Shown: piece after piece, positions 46,090-56,021 of the stretch | Numbering within the stretch: the first letter of the stretch is position 1 | How the letters are laid out: each line of letters opens with the position of its first letter | Source: Lineus longissimus | Lineage: Eukaryota; Nemertea; Pilidiophora; Heteronemertea; Lineidae | Assembly (NCBI RefSeq): GCF_910592395.1 | Contig: NC_088317.1 | Span: forward strand, 9,302,001-9,366,000 | DNA length: 64,000 nt | Direction: 5' to 3' | The notes under the pieces: model-generated | Seen by the model: only the letters and a program-made list of their open reading frames with translations | Told to the model about the DNA's origin: nothing | The model's database searches: none | Position numbers and translations under genes: made by a program

Positions 46090-47130
46090 GACAGATTTAC
46101 TATAGAAAGATCTTCTAGAACACATATCTTGACAAATAAATTCATCAAAAATCGTTATAGAAAAGATGACTATACACACATTGGTGTTTACAATCCAAAA
46201 GGAACGTTTTACATTAGTGACTATGACTCCCACGAATTCATAAGAGAGTATGCAGAATGCATTGAAAAGGATTGTGACATTGGATTAGCTGAAAGAAGAC
46301 GTGGGATAGACGCCTACGATTCAATCATCGTTGATCTTGACATAAAAATGGATCCGTCTGACTATAAAAATACTCCACATCTGTATACAAATGACCAGCT
46401 CATGGGAGTTATTGAAATTTATCAAAAATTCCTTCGCGAACACATTAAAGATTTGCCAGATAAAGCCTTAGAATGTTTTGTCTTAGAAAAGGCTATTTCA
46501 ACGAAAGATGACAAATTATCTAATGGTATTCACTTGCATTTTCCTTATTGTCGAATAGTAAATCTGGAGTATAAGGAACTTATATGTCAGATTAAAAACA
46601 GTGTAAACTCCCTGTTCAATCAAGAAGTATTGGATACTGCTGTTACTAGTGTTCCATGGTTAATGTATGGATCTAGAAAGAAAACAGATTCTCATCCATA
46701 TTTAGTCACTAAGATAATCGACTCAAATCTTAATGAAGTTAAAAATGACTTCACATTAATTGAGTTGATTCAATTACTAAGATTGAACAAGAATGACAAA
46801 AATGATCAATATGAAATGTCACTTGAAAGACAGGCTAAAAAATACGACTGTGATGAATCTGTAAAATTTGACAATAATCTTGAGCATTGTAAGCTCCTAC
46901 TAGATTTATTATCATATGAAAGATCATCTGGTTACAGAAACTGGATATTTATTGGTCAAATATTACATTCAATATCTGACACTGAAGAATCATTCAATCT
47001 ATGGGATGAATTTTCACAAAGATGTGTCTCTAAATATAATTACAAAACATGTCAAGAAAAATGGCATAATTTTAGAGAATCAGACCATGATATTTCAGTT
47101 TTACACTCTATGGCCAAATTTGACAATAAA
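46090..47130 (+). other. Archaeo-eukaryotic primase-like domain plus PriCT-2-like region, fused to PolB
   Basis: This region is in the same open frame as the polymerase motifs, with no stop between. It has IIVDLDIKM at about 46324-46350 (AEP metal-binding Asp-x-Asp), SNGIHLHFPY at 46519-46548 (the catalytic His motif) and LMYGSRK with HPYLVTK at 46660-46710. Together these resemble the primase part of D5-type proteins of large DNA viruses. The C-terminal segment RNWIFIGQILHSI to KWHNF (46936-47074) matches a PriCT-2 domain. No helicase domain follows. The fusion is unusual because protein-primed polymerases do not need a primase. Confidence 0.7.
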
Positions 47131-47154
47131 CAGAAGTACACTGAACTTCAATTC

Positions 47155-47176
47155 AATGTGCCAAAAATGGCACATT
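47155..47176. terminator. Perfect hairpin near the polB-primase 3' end
   Basis: AATGTGCCAAAAATGGCACA(TT), eight to nine base pairs per arm. Related hairpins with the same GTGCCA/TGGCAC stem occur at 47273-47296, 52131-52152 and 59066-59091. A role in transcript termination or 3' processing is inferred from position only. Confidence 0.4.
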
Positions 47177-47345
47177 CACAAACCTCTACGAGCGGAGCGA
47201 GTAATCAACAAGAAGAAAATCAAGTGGTCAAAATGACACAGTCAAAAAATAAACAAGAAGAAAATTTCAATAGACTGTGCCAAAAATGGCACAGTCACAT
47301 ATTGAAACAGCGTGAATGTTGATTTGGCAATAAATAAATGAAACA

Positions 47346-47404
47346 AGGGTTAGCATTTTGCTAACCCTGTTAATGGCAACAGGGCTACCAAATTGGTAGC
47401 CCTG
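47346..47404. terminator. Two adjacent perfect hairpins between polB and the next gene
   Basis: AGGGTTAGC-ATTTT-GCTAACCCT at 47346-47368 and CAGGGCTACC-AAATT-GGTAGCCCTG at 47380-47404. A third hairpin of the same design lies at 55572-55596 between two other genes. They sit only in intergenic gaps, suggesting a transcript end signal (inference). Confidence 0.45.
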
Positions 47405-47453
47405 ATTAAAAAAATAAATAAAAATAAAAATATAGAAATAAAAATAATAATAA

Positions 47454-50400
47454 ATGGAAACACACAATGCATTTCCACCCTATCTTAAATTTAATCCAGA
47501 TGCAAATTATCCTGTATCTTACAAGAATAATTCTTTAACCAAGAATCCTTTCATTCATCAAAAAATTCATGTAACACCAAATCTAAGTTTTGAATTCAAT
47601 ACAATTGATATTTTTCCTAATAAGGTGATTCCACGAAATTTTTCAACTTATGCACAAGTACAAGATTATTTAAAAAATGCAAGCATGGATAACTGGAAAA
47701 ACCAATTTAAATTTGCATTATTTTGCGCAACATCAGGTTCAGGTGTAAGCTGGCATAATCATATTAATCATGCTGATCCTTTAGTACAAAGTATTTTTAG
47801 ATTCCATGTGTACTTTACCATCAGAAAGATATTACATCAGCTAAAAATTCCTTTACCAGGAAATCCTGACTTTAATCAATCAAAAAATCCTTACAATAAA
47901 CAAGCCTATGAAAATTTGAAACTTGAATTTGGTTCTGTTGACTTCAACTATTTTCACAAAGGGAAAATACAAGCGCTAGACATTGTCATGGACAATGGCA
48001 ACTATTATTTGAATGATCCTAGTAAGTTTCCATTTAATGCAGACAAAAAAGGATATGTCTATGCAGACCATCATAGACTTTATATTGATAATTTATCGTT
48101 CATTTACTCAGACGATTGGACAAATTTTATCACCTTAGACAGTCAAGGATTGACTAAAGCAGGCATGAGTAGAATCAATGAATCGATTCGAACTTATGTT
48201 TATTGTATTCTAGGTTCACAAACCATGATTCGACAGGATATTCTTCATTCATTGGACACGCAAAAGCAATTTAGAATTTTAGTGGAAGATGCGATTCAAG
48301 GTCAAACATTAGTTGATTCCATCAAAACATTTCAGTCAGCGAGTGTATTAATTCACTCAAAACAAGCGCTTGCATACGCTTTAGAAAAAGTAGGTTCACG
48401 ATTAGATTTTGCTGTTGGATTAGGATTACAACTTGTTCCGAGTAATATGCGATTACATATTGGTACAATTGAAGGGTATAATAACTCTCTGTTAACCGCT
48501 ACAGAAAATACAACTTTTGGCATCAATTCACATATCAATGTCAGAAAAAAAAGGACTGCATCAGCGATGCAACCTATTTTAGAGAAACCTGAAATAGCAA
48601 GTAACAAGAGGCCCAAGGGCCTGGCGCTCAGCTGAGTTAATATCATTAATATCTTCCCGGTGTTTAGTTCATTATGCATGAAAATGGCATGCTCCATGGT
48701 ATTTGATATCCTTTTGCGTTCACTACGGTACCAATGTTTTTGGTTGACATAATTATGCCACTGTTGGAACATTCTCATGGTTTATGGTATGCACCTGTTG
48801 ATGGGCCATATGAATAAAAACTAGCATAAGCTTTTACTCCAAATTTTGAAGTATTTAGTATGCTTCAAAAATTGGAATAGTTTAGTTCTTGTGAAAGCAA
48901 AGGATTTTTAGAAATCAGTATTTGCTACCAAAACAAGTAAATGCTAGACTACATATGAACGAAAATGTAGGATGAACCTTTTACTTGGTAGTATAAATGT
49001 ATTTTCTTGGAACCATGTAGCCTTTAAAAGTCGAAGTGAATGGTTGGTTGTTCCTCTTTGCCGGACTGCATTCACATTTTGTTTGGTGGACATGTCATGC
49101 AAGAATTGGTCAAACCATACATCCATTTATGGAGAATCAGAGTGCATGGATTCCGAGTCATTAAAAATGTCTAAAGAATTATTCTTGGGTCATGAAGGGA
49201 AACCTGCGTTGTTTAGTATGAAAGTGAAAAATATGACAGAGTTAAGAAAATTATGTTTTATTGAACAATAGTAAGTTTTGATTGTCTGCTTGGCTCCTTG
49301 CCAGTTAAATAACATGTGACTATACACAAAATAGAAAACTTTGGTGGAAATTGTAAATCATTTTTTTTATCTATCAGGGGAAACAAGCTGATGATGATCA
49401 AGTAAATCATTCATGAGAAATCGTTTTGTTGCTGAAGCTTGCATGACGAAGTTAATGCTAAACCTTTTCTTGTGCTCTACTGCGCCACCGTAGTTTTCTA
49501 TTTAGACCAGCGATGACGTCATTTCTGGTGATTCCCTACGCTATTTGGTATTGTACAGTATGCAATGTATTTTTTCAGCGCTGTCAGTTGCCGAAGAGAG
49601 TGCCGTAGCTCCCTCAATTTCCAATCAATTTTTATGGGAGTGACATTATTGTATTGCTTAGAATGTCTACTTTTTACTCATGAAAGAATCGTAGAACTAA
49701 AACTTAATAGGCGAACAGAATCATGCCGATTCACTGCACATACTGTGGGAATTCTCCACTTCAAAATACATCGGCGATGTCATCGCGAATAACAGAGCAT
49801 GCACTTCCGATATCGTTTTCACAGAAATGTGGCCAGATTTTCAAGAACTAATTTCTGAAAGTAGTCCCTAAAGACCTTACGACTACCACTGAAACGAACT
49901 GGTGATAATATCGCCTACCAGGCTACCATCGTCATCGAGCTGAGTGTCATTGAGCTCCAAGATTATTGCACATGGATGAGTAAACAACATGCCGCCATTT
50001 TGTCTCCGCTTCGGTATTTCGTAGGCCGCTAAAATGCACCTTCTCAATTAAAACCAACATAAAAAGGCCTCACATCGTTGATTGAATAGGAACACCACAC
50101 AAAACACAATAAAGTGGGGGTACAATCGATTACGAAGCTGAAGTGAACAGTGATTTATTTCTGGAGCTACTGCTGCTTTTTTGTGTAGCTGCCATGTTTT
50201 GAGAACTGGCAAATAGGAGACTTCATTGATGGCTGACGTCATCGGGCGGGAATTTGAATCAGCAGAAATAATTAAAAGGCAGGTAGCGCCCTCTCCTGTT
50301 AAAATTTTGAACTTTTTCTCAATAAAATAGTTTTTCAAGAATTTTATCTTAATATTAAAGCATATTTCGACTAATTCTGCTGCTCCTAGGCCGATATAGG

Positions 50401-50732
50401 CCAGTTTCCTTCATGCGCTCTCGCTCGCAGGAAGTAGGTCGAATGGCGACAAATTTTGTTTTGAAAGTAGAGTTTGACCAGAAGTATCCAGAAATGCAAA
50501 ATTGAAGTCTCTAGGTCTTACGGTTACAAAATGTGCACCATGGGTTTAACGGACGGACGGACGGACGGACGGACTGACAGACGGACGCCACTGAGCAGCT
50601 TGTTTGACAAGCTCAGCTGACTTTGTCAGCTGAGCTAAAAAATCTTTAGACAAGCGACGTGAGTCAGAATCACATTTACCTTTTACAATGGGATTAATTA
50701 TTGTAGGACTTTTAGTTCAAACTATTCTTTAA
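47454..50732 (+). pseudogene. Conserved Maverick protein of unknown function, 3' end displaced by insertion
   Basis: The start follows an AATAAATG context. The frame (to 48635) reads CATSGSGVSWHNHINHADP, RFHVYFTIRKIL and later SIRTYVYCILGSQ and LQLHIGTIEGYNN-like blocks. These recur in a protein typical of animal Mavericks; the function is not established to my knowledge and a virion or membrane role is likely. The last dozen residues are encoded by the Helentron-like insertion starting at 48604. Beyond it, 50642-50732 carries the displaced native end, with a basic stretch, a hydrophobic segment and a stop directly before the integrase gene. Confidence 0.7.
48604..50641. mobile_element. Helentron-like non-autonomous element inside the Maverick
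   Basis: It starts ACAAGAGGCCCAAGGGCCT, identical to the element at 11231. It ends with (GGAC)n at 50550-50575 and the hairpin GCTCAGCTGA...TCAGCTGAGC plus TAAAAA. It disrupts the preceding gene. The interior (48640-50540) has no conserved coding region. Confidence 0.8.
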
Positions 50733-50737
50733 AATAA

Positions 50738-51655
50738 ATGCAAGAAGCATATGCAAGTTACAAATATCCTTCTGCTTTAAAATTTTATAAAATCATGAAA
50801 AAGAAGGATCCTAGTATAAAATTTGATGACATTGATCAATTTGTAAAATCTCAGAAAAGCTATCAGCTTCACAAAAAGCAGTCCAATAAAATCCAAGGTC
50901 ACATTATTGCTTATCGTGAAAATGCTCTTTGGTTCATGGATCTTTTGGACATGAGTAATTACTCAAGGCAAAATAAAGGTTACAAATGGATTTTACTTGC
51001 TATTGATACTTTTACAAGAAAAGCTTATGCTGAAGCATTAAAAAATAAAACTAAGTTTGAAGTGAAAAATGGCTTTGAAAAAATTTATAATGATACTGGA
51101 AGTATTACACTTATTATTACAGATTCAGGCAATGAATTTTTAAACAAACCACTACAAGATTTATTCAAGGAGTTAAACATTAGACATGGTACAGTGGATA
51201 TTGGTGATCATCATGCATTAGGCTTAATTGATAGACTATCTAGAACTATTAAAGAAATGGTCTTCAAAGATTTCACAGAGAAAAATACAGTCAAATGGGT
51301 TGATCATTTGCAAGATTACATTAGTGCATACAATGAAAGACCTCATTCTGGCATTTTAGACTATAGTCCAAATGAAGCTAACCTTCATGCTACTGAATTA
51401 GTTGAATTAAATGCAGAAAAATCTATGCCCGTTGTACATAAGTTTAACATTGGAGAATTAGTTAGAAAAAAATTGAAGAGACCTATATTTACAAAAGGTT
51501 ACAAACAGATTTGGAGTAATAGAACTTACACTATCAAAAATATTGAAGGTGTTCATGCTATCTTAAATAGCGCAGAAAGAGTTAGACTTGATGACTTACA
51601 AAAAATTAAAAAAGATTTTGAGTTGGATTCTTCTGAGGTTGAGAAAACCAGATAA
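50738..51655 (+). CDS. Maverick retroviral-type integrase
   Basis: 305 residues, intact. The RNase H-fold core has WFMDLLDMS (first Asp), IITDSGNEF (second Asp) and HHALGLIDRLSRTIKEM. The third acidic position, exactly 35 residues after the second Asp, is Asp rather than the usual Glu. A C-terminal SH3/chromo-like part follows (FNIGELVRKKLKRP, with F-x-K-G-Y and W-S). The N-terminal zinc-binding HHCC domain is not evident. The enzyme would insert the element and generate the 6-bp duplication. The start follows AAAATAAATG, and the preceding gene stops 5 bp upstream. Confidence 0.85.
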   Translation: MQEAYASYKYPSALKFYKIMKKKDPSIKFDDIDQFVKSQKSYQLHKKQSNKIQGHIIAYRENALWFMDLLDMSNYSRQNKGYKWILLAIDTFTRKAYAEALKNKTKFEVKNGFEKIYNDTGSITLIITDSGNEFLNKPLQDLFKELNIRHGTVDIGDHHALGLIDRLSRTIKEMVFKDFTEKNTVKWVDHLQDYISAYNERPHSGILDYSPNEANLHATELVELNAEKSMPVVHKFNIGELVRKKLKRPIFTKGYKQIWSNRTYTIKNIEGVHAILNSAERVRLDDLQKIKKDFELDSSEVEKTR

Positions 51656-51789
51656 AGAAGTGAAAGTAGAAAAAATTTTAAAACATAAAGAAGGACTTGA
51701 TAAAGAAAATATTATTGACTCACGGTTGAGGGGAAAGCAAGCGAGAGTAAGACCTTTATAGGGTTAACACCTTATAAAGATTTTACACC

Positions 51790-52110
51790 TTAATCAATCC
51801 ATAATGATGGAGACAGTTTAATTACATCAGGTATATTCTGAAATCTGTGATTTGTTAGCTCTCTATGAAGGTATCCGCCCAATCTATTTAGCCAAGGTTG
51901 TAATTTTGAAAATTGATTGTTTATCTTTTCTTTCAATTCAACGATGGCATCAAGATCATGTTTTGTAGCTTCAATTTCAGCCTTATATTTTTCAATATCT
52001 TGTTTATCTTGCTTGATTTCAGTTTTAATTTTTTCAAGTTCATTTTCTAATGAAACTTTAACTTTGACAGTGAGATTTGAATTGTCTGATCCGCTAAACA
52101 CATTCGTCAT
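51790..52110 (-). CDS. Small coiled-coil protein, opposite strand
   Basis: 106 residues with a long heptad region (LENELEKIKTEIKQDKQ onward) and a C-terminal PWLNRLGGYLHREL segment. Function unknown. Its start has the same AATAAATG context on the minus strand, which supports a real gene although it faces its neighbours. It lies between the integrase and the capsid gene. Confidence 0.6.
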   Translation of the reverse strand: MTNVFSGSDNSNLTVKVKVSLENELEKIKTEIKQDKQDIEKYKAEIEATKHDLDAIVELKEKINNQFSKLQPWLNRLGGYLHRELTNHRFQNIPDVIKLSPSLWID

Positions 52111-52185
52111 TTATTTAAACATTTTATTTGAATGTGCCATTTTTGGCACATTGATTTTTAAAAAAAAAAATTTTCCTATAAATAA

Positions 52186-53400
52186 ATGGACACATCATTT
52201 GGTAAATATCTTGACCCTTATAGATCAAACAAAATAGCCAATGGGCTAAAAGCTAAAAGAAATTATGAAGTAATCACTCACAATCCTAATTCTGTGAATC
52301 CTGGAGAAACACTTTATGTGAAAATTCCTCAGCTTGAAAAAGGACAAGTGATTGTTCCCAAAAGTTTGAAACTTACATTTAAACTTTCTACCTCATCAAA
52401 AGCAAGTAATGCAGCCAATGCTGCAGCAGCTGGATTTGTGGCGAATGTAGGTCGAAATATTGTAGAAAGAATTACCACAAAATTGGGTGGAAAAACAATG
52501 AGTGAAGTGGACAAATCTTACATCTATAATACATTCAAGGACTTTTGGTTGACAGAAAAACAAAGGAAAAATCGCGTTCAGCAAGGTATTGAAAAAGAAC
52601 AACGAAAAGATGCTATTAAAACAGCATTTGGTGACAGATATTGTATTCCTATTGAGTCAGAAATATTTGATGATCATCTACCTTTTTACCCATCAGCTAT
52701 TTTAGAATCCATTGAATATAACATCAAATTTAACGACGCAAAATATGTTGTGACAGGAACTGCAACGTCAAAAACGTATTCTGTGAAAGATATTCAACTT
52801 GAGTATGAAACAGTATATTCCACAGAACTTAGTGAGTCAATCGAAGCAATTTATGCTGATACTAGATTTCGATATGAAGACGTGCATCTTTTGAGAACAG
52901 ATTCAATTGGAAAGAATAAACGAATGAATATCAATGTAGATGTCAATCGCGCTTCTACAAAGGGTATTCTGATATTTTTCCAGAAAAATTACGCTGAGTA
53001 TGATGCCGAAAATACAAGTTTTCAAAATCCAGACATCACTAATGTGACCATTACTTCAGAAGGAATTTCTCACTGTATATTCAAGTCAGGATTGAAAGCC
53101 TATAATCAATTTGATGAAGTAAAACGACTTTATATGTCAGAAGATCTTAAGCAAACTGAAGACTGCATGATGGATGTCGAAAAATTCTACGAAAATCATA
53201 AATTCGCACTCTGGATTGATCTGAGAAGTACAGAGGACAACTATTTGCATGGATCTGGAACTGCCATGAGCAATATTAAACATGGTTTACAACTTGAACT
53301 TACACGAAGTACTGAAACAGAATATGACATGCTAGTCTATATTGTAGCTGATGGATTAGTAGGACTTGAGAATAAAAAAGTGAAGGGTATTGTACACTAA
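52186..53400 (+). CDS. Maverick major capsid protein (double jelly-roll type)
   Basis: 404 residues, intact. Position next to the packaging ATPase, length and beta-rich sequence (for example GQVIVPKSLKLTFKL near residue 55, and a C-terminal HGLQLELTRS with MLVYIVADGLV) fit the major capsid protein of Polintons/adintoviruses, which folds as two jelly rolls and forms hexon-like trimers. The alanine-rich stretch after SSKASNAANAAAAG is a plausible loop. The start has CCTATAAATAAATG. Identity is assigned by architecture and context rather than by a single motif. Confidence 0.75.
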   Translation: MDTSFGKYLDPYRSNKIANGLKAKRNYEVITHNPNSVNPGETLYVKIPQLEKGQVIVPKSLKLTFKLSTSSKASNAANAAAAGFVANVGRNIVERITTKLGGKTMSEVDKSYIYNTFKDFWLTEKQRKNRVQQGIEKEQRKDAIKTAFGDRYCIPIESEIFDDHLPFYPSAILESIEYNIKFNDAKYVVTGTATSKTYSVKDIQLEYETVYSTELSESIEAIYADTRFRYEDVHLLRTDSIGKNKRMNINVDVNRASTKGILIFFQKNYAEYDAENTSFQNPDITNVTITSEGISHCIFKSGLKAYNQFDEVKRLYMSEDLKQTEDCMMDVEKFYENHKFALWIDLRSTEDNYLHGSGTAMSNIKHGLQLELTRSTETEYDMLVYIVADGLVGLENKKVKGIVH

Positions 53401-53547
53401 CACGTAAAAATATTTCGCATGTGCTGATTTTCTCTCAGTTGTCAAATTTGACAACCGAGTTGCTTACGAGCTTAAGCTTAGCGAGTATATTCTTCAAAGG
53501 TAATTTCTTTTGAATTTTTGTCTTCAAAATGTTAAAAATAAACAGGT

Positions 53548-54165
53548 ATGACGAGTGAATTTTATTGTGATCCACCTTTCAATATGTTAATTGTCGGAAT
53601 GACAGACTGTGGGAAGACCTACTTTATACTAGATTTTCTTGAAAAAGAATTTCGTAAAAAATTTGATGACATTGTGATATTTTGTCCAACCATTGACATG
53701 AATAAAACTTACCAAGATAGAGCATGGATTACACAAGATAAAAATATACACATTTATCCTCCAAAATTAGTACTTACAGATTTAAATATATGCTTAGAAG
53801 ATGCGATTGAAAATTTAAAAAGTCAAGATCATCAAACATTATTTATCATTGATGATTGTGCTAATTTGTGGGAATCAAAGAATAAGTGTACAAAATTGAC
53901 TGAACTAGCTTTCTCAGGAAGACATTATGGAATTTCTGTTTGGCTTTTGACTCAAAAATATAATGCAGTTGTAAAAGATTTTAGAGAAAATTGTAAACAC
54001 ATGGTGATTCATACAATGAATGATCAATTATCTATGGATCAGATTTTCAAAGAAAATCGATGTATTCCACAAAGCGAAAAAGACACAGTTCTGACGCAGA
54101 TTGATGCAGGAAAGAAGCTTATACTGCGCAGAAAGATGCCTTTTGATTACTCACTTCGTTCGTAG
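53548..54165 (+). CDS. FtsK/A32-like genome packaging ATPase
   Basis: 205 residues, intact. Walker A is GMTDCGKT at residues 17-24, near the N-terminus as in A32-type ATPases. Walker B is LFIIDDCANL, and a sensor-like region GRHYGISVWLLTQ follows. The ATPase would drive DNA into the capsid. The start is at AATAAACAGGTATGA, a string also used at 54897-54910. Confidence 0.88.
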   Translation: MTSEFYCDPPFNMLIVGMTDCGKTYFILDFLEKEFRKKFDDIVIFCPTIDMNKTYQDRAWITQDKNIHIYPPKLVLTDLNICLEDAIENLKSQDHQTLFIIDDCANLWESKNKCTKLTELAFSGRHYGISVWLLTQKYNAVVKDFRENCKHMVIHTMNDQLSMDQIFKENRCIPQSEKDTVLTQIDAGKKLILRRKMPFDYSLRS

Positions 54166-54223
54166 AAGTACTTTCTACGAGCGTAACCTTAGCATATTAT
54201 GTAAAAAAATTTGTAATAAATAA

Positions 54224-54673
54224 ATGAATGACAATGATGTTGACGAGCGAAGCGAGAGTGAAATGCGAAGTGAATTACTTTCACACTATCAATCAGGATT
54301 ACTAAATAAACTAGGAATAAAATCATCTGAGGCTACGATTAAAAAAGCTTCACAAAAAAATATTGAAAAATTACATAATGAATATAACATCAAATATAAT
54401 ACTCAGATTGCTGATGATTTAGTATCTAATTTATTATTTGGATATACTCAAGCAGTAAAAATTGTATTTCCAACTTTGGATCAAAAAAAATTACATGAAA
54501 AATTAAATGACAATATCATAGTAAATCACGAAATAAAGAAACAACTGGGTCAATATATGAACCCAACACTTTTAGCTGCAGGTACAATTGTAGTCAATAC
54601 GGCTGAAACTGCAATGACGAGCGAGAGTGAAAAATCAGAATTAGCAGTGGACGCCCACGAGCGAAGCGAGTAA
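54224..54673 (+). CDS. Hypothetical Maverick protein, 149 residues
   Basis: Not recognised. It is helical with a lysine-rich first half (SSEATIKKASQKNIEKLH), and a hydrophobic LLAAGTIVVNTAE stretch near the C-terminus. Both ends are encoded by a palindromic CGAGCGAAGCGAG repeat, giving ERSE residues at residues 8-11 and at the last four positions. The start is AATAAATGAATG. Confidence 0.6.
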   Translation: MNDNDVDERSESEMRSELLSHYQSGLLNKLGIKSSEATIKKASQKNIEKLHNEYNIKYNTQIADDLVSNLLFGYTQAVKIVFPTLDQKKLHEKLNDNIIVNHEIKKQLGQYMNPTLLAAGTIVVNTAETAMTSESEKSELAVDAHERSE

Positions 54674-54697
54674 GACACATGTGAGAGCGAGTAAGAC

Positions 54698-54893
54698 AAT
54701 AATAACTATTAATAGTCGCTAATAATAACTATTAATAGTCGCTAATAATAACTATTAATAGTCGCTAATAATAACTATTAATAGTCGTTAATAATAACTA
54801 TTAATAGTCGTTAATAATAACTATTAATAGTCGCTAATAATAACTATTAATAGTCGCTAATAATAACTATTAATAGTCGTTAATATTTTTCAT
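54698..54893 (+). repeat. 23-bp tandem repeat, eight to nine units
   Basis: The unit is AATAATAACTATTAATAGTCG(C/T)T; each holds the palindrome ACTATTAATAGT. The array fills the gap between two Maverick genes. Units are nearly identical, so recent expansion is likely. It is head-to-tail without unique spacers, so not a CRISPR array. Confidence 0.9.
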
Positions 54894-54906
54894 AAAATAA
54901 ACAGGT

Positions 54907-55215
54907 ATGAACGGCGAAAAAGATAACACAACAGCTGAAATTACAACAGCAGAAAAGCCAAAGAATCCTAAGAGAGTTGAATGGGGTAAAAAATTAGGTC
55001 AGTTGAATAAAGGAAAGAAGAAGCCTGTTCAACAAGAAGTCATACAATCTACAAACTACTTCTACGAGTATCCTTTAATATTGATAAGTGGAATCACCTT
55101 AGCAGGTTTTGTTTGGTTCTATTCCAAAAAGGAGTCACCTACTTCTGCGAGTATTGAGGAGTCACCTACTTTACATAAAAAAACTAAACAAAAATCTGAA
55201 AATCTGATCTTATGA
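54907..55215 (+). CDS. Small membrane protein, 102 residues
   Basis: It has a basic N-terminal half (KNPKRVEWGKKLGQLNKGKKK) and one transmembrane segment (YPLILISGITLAGFVWFY, residues about 60-77) followed by a polar tail. Function unknown. The start is AATAAACAGGTATGA, shared with the ATPase gene. Confidence 0.6.
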   Translation: MNGEKDNTTAEITTAEKPKNPKRVEWGKKLGQLNKGKKKPVQQEVIQSTNYFYEYPLILISGITLAGFVWFYSKKESPTSASIEESPTLHKKTKQKSENLIL

Positions 55216-55302
55216 TACTCACTAATCTCGTAAGCTTACTCACTAATCTCGTAAGCTTACTCACTAAATTATAAATTTTTAAAAAAACTTTTTCATAAAT
55301 AA

Positions 55303-55539
55303 ATGAGCACAATGATCGACACGAAAAATATTGGAAAGACAATTTACCATTCTGCAGTTTTAGCAGCACTTGTTGTTGGCTATGGAATGGCTGCTAAAAA
55401 GCTATTAAAGTCAAATATTGGAGATCCTAGTAAACCTGACTTGATGGAAGCATTGAAGCTAACTGGTGCTGTGTCACTTGCTATTATTACGAAAGGTTAT
55501 CTGGAAAAGCACGGTTTGCCTCATAATATCACTAATTAA
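55303..55539 (+). CDS. Small membrane protein, 78 residues
   Basis: Two hydrophobic helices (AVLAALVVGYGMAAKKLL and LKLTGAVSLAIITKGYL) are joined by a polar loop. Comparable tiny two-helix proteins are frequent in Mavericks; the role is unknown, perhaps in the virion membrane. The start is in a CATAAATAAATG context. Confidence 0.6.
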   Translation: MSTMIDTKNIGKTIYHSAVLAALVVGYGMAAKKLLKSNIGDPSKPDLMEALKLTGAVSLAIITKGYLEKHGLPHNITN

Positions 55540-55571
55540 AAAGGGCTACTCGCTACGCTCGCAGGAGTACT

Positions 55572-55596
55572 CAGGGCTAGCAATTTGCTAGCCCTG
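55572..55596. terminator. Perfect hairpin between two small membrane-protein genes
   Basis: CAGGGCTAGC-AATTT-GCTAGCCCTG, 10-bp arms. Same CAGGGCTA...TAGCCCTG stem design as at 47380-47404. Probably a gene-end signal (inference). Confidence 0.45.
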
Positions 55597-55620
55597 TTCA
55601 ACAAAATTTTTATAAAATAA

Positions 55621-56016
55621 ATGGCTGGAATGATTTTAACAACAATTTTTGGAGCAGTAGCTAATGCGACTGCTTTCGTTGGAGGTAATGCCATATTCCA
55701 CGCATTTGATGCGCAGAATGCTGCAGAAGAGCGTAAAAGACACGATTTAGCGAGCGAAAAATTACAAAAACAGTCAGCAACGTGGTCACAGAATAGAATC
55801 AAACATCTTGATTTCCTAGCTTCCCAACATCAGAAACAACTTCAAGCAAAATCAGACATTTTAGACATGAAAGATTCTATTCGACAGTATGATCAACTCA
55901 ATCCTAAGCCAAATTTAACTCACTATTATAAACCTAGTTCTTCTCAGAAAAGTTATGAACAAGCCTATATTGCAGCAAGTGTTATTGGATCAGCTGCACT
56001 ATCAAAATTTTTATAA
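55621..56016 (+). CDS. Hypothetical protein with hydrophobic N-terminus, 131 residues
   Basis: An N-terminal hydrophobic stretch (ILTTIFGAVANATAFVGG) is followed by a charged helical middle (EERKRHDLASEKLQKQ) and a C-terminal alanine-rich hydrophobic end. It could be a membrane-active virion protein; not recognised. Stop and next start overlap in the TAAAATAAATG junction. Confidence 0.6.
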   Translation: MAGMILTTIFGAVANATAFVGGNAIFHAFDAQNAAEERKRHDLASEKLQKQSATWSQNRIKHLDFLASQHQKQLQAKSDILDMKDSIRQYDQLNPKPNLTHYYKPSSSQKSYEQAYIAASVIGSAALSKFL

Positions 56017-56021
56017 AATAA

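Larger units (their letters stand above)
41194..47322 (+). pseudogene. polB: Maverick DNA polymerase B fused to a primase-like domain, broken
   Basis: The likely start is 41194 or 41239, each after ATAAATAAAG. Frame 1 (to 42481) has helix-hairpin repeats and a conserved N-terminal block (CFRYSVEAAL). After a frameshift near 42480, the exonuclease motif ADFESTL lies at 42874-42894. A LINE occupies about 43015-43900. Exo II is FHNLSGYDAHLF (44200) and Exo III YLKTDVLLLAD (44650). An in-frame TGA lies at 44848. Polymerase motifs are DANNLYG (44918), NNSCFGKTMES (45316) and YTDTDS (45601). After about 46080 the frame continues into a primase-like domain. The enzyme would copy the element by protein priming. 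Three independent lesions make this copy non-functional. Confidence 0.85.

Noticed and set aside
54698-54893. CRISPR-like regular repeat
   Set aside because: Units are head-to-tail with no unique spacers and lie inside a eukaryotic Maverick; it is a simple tandem array.
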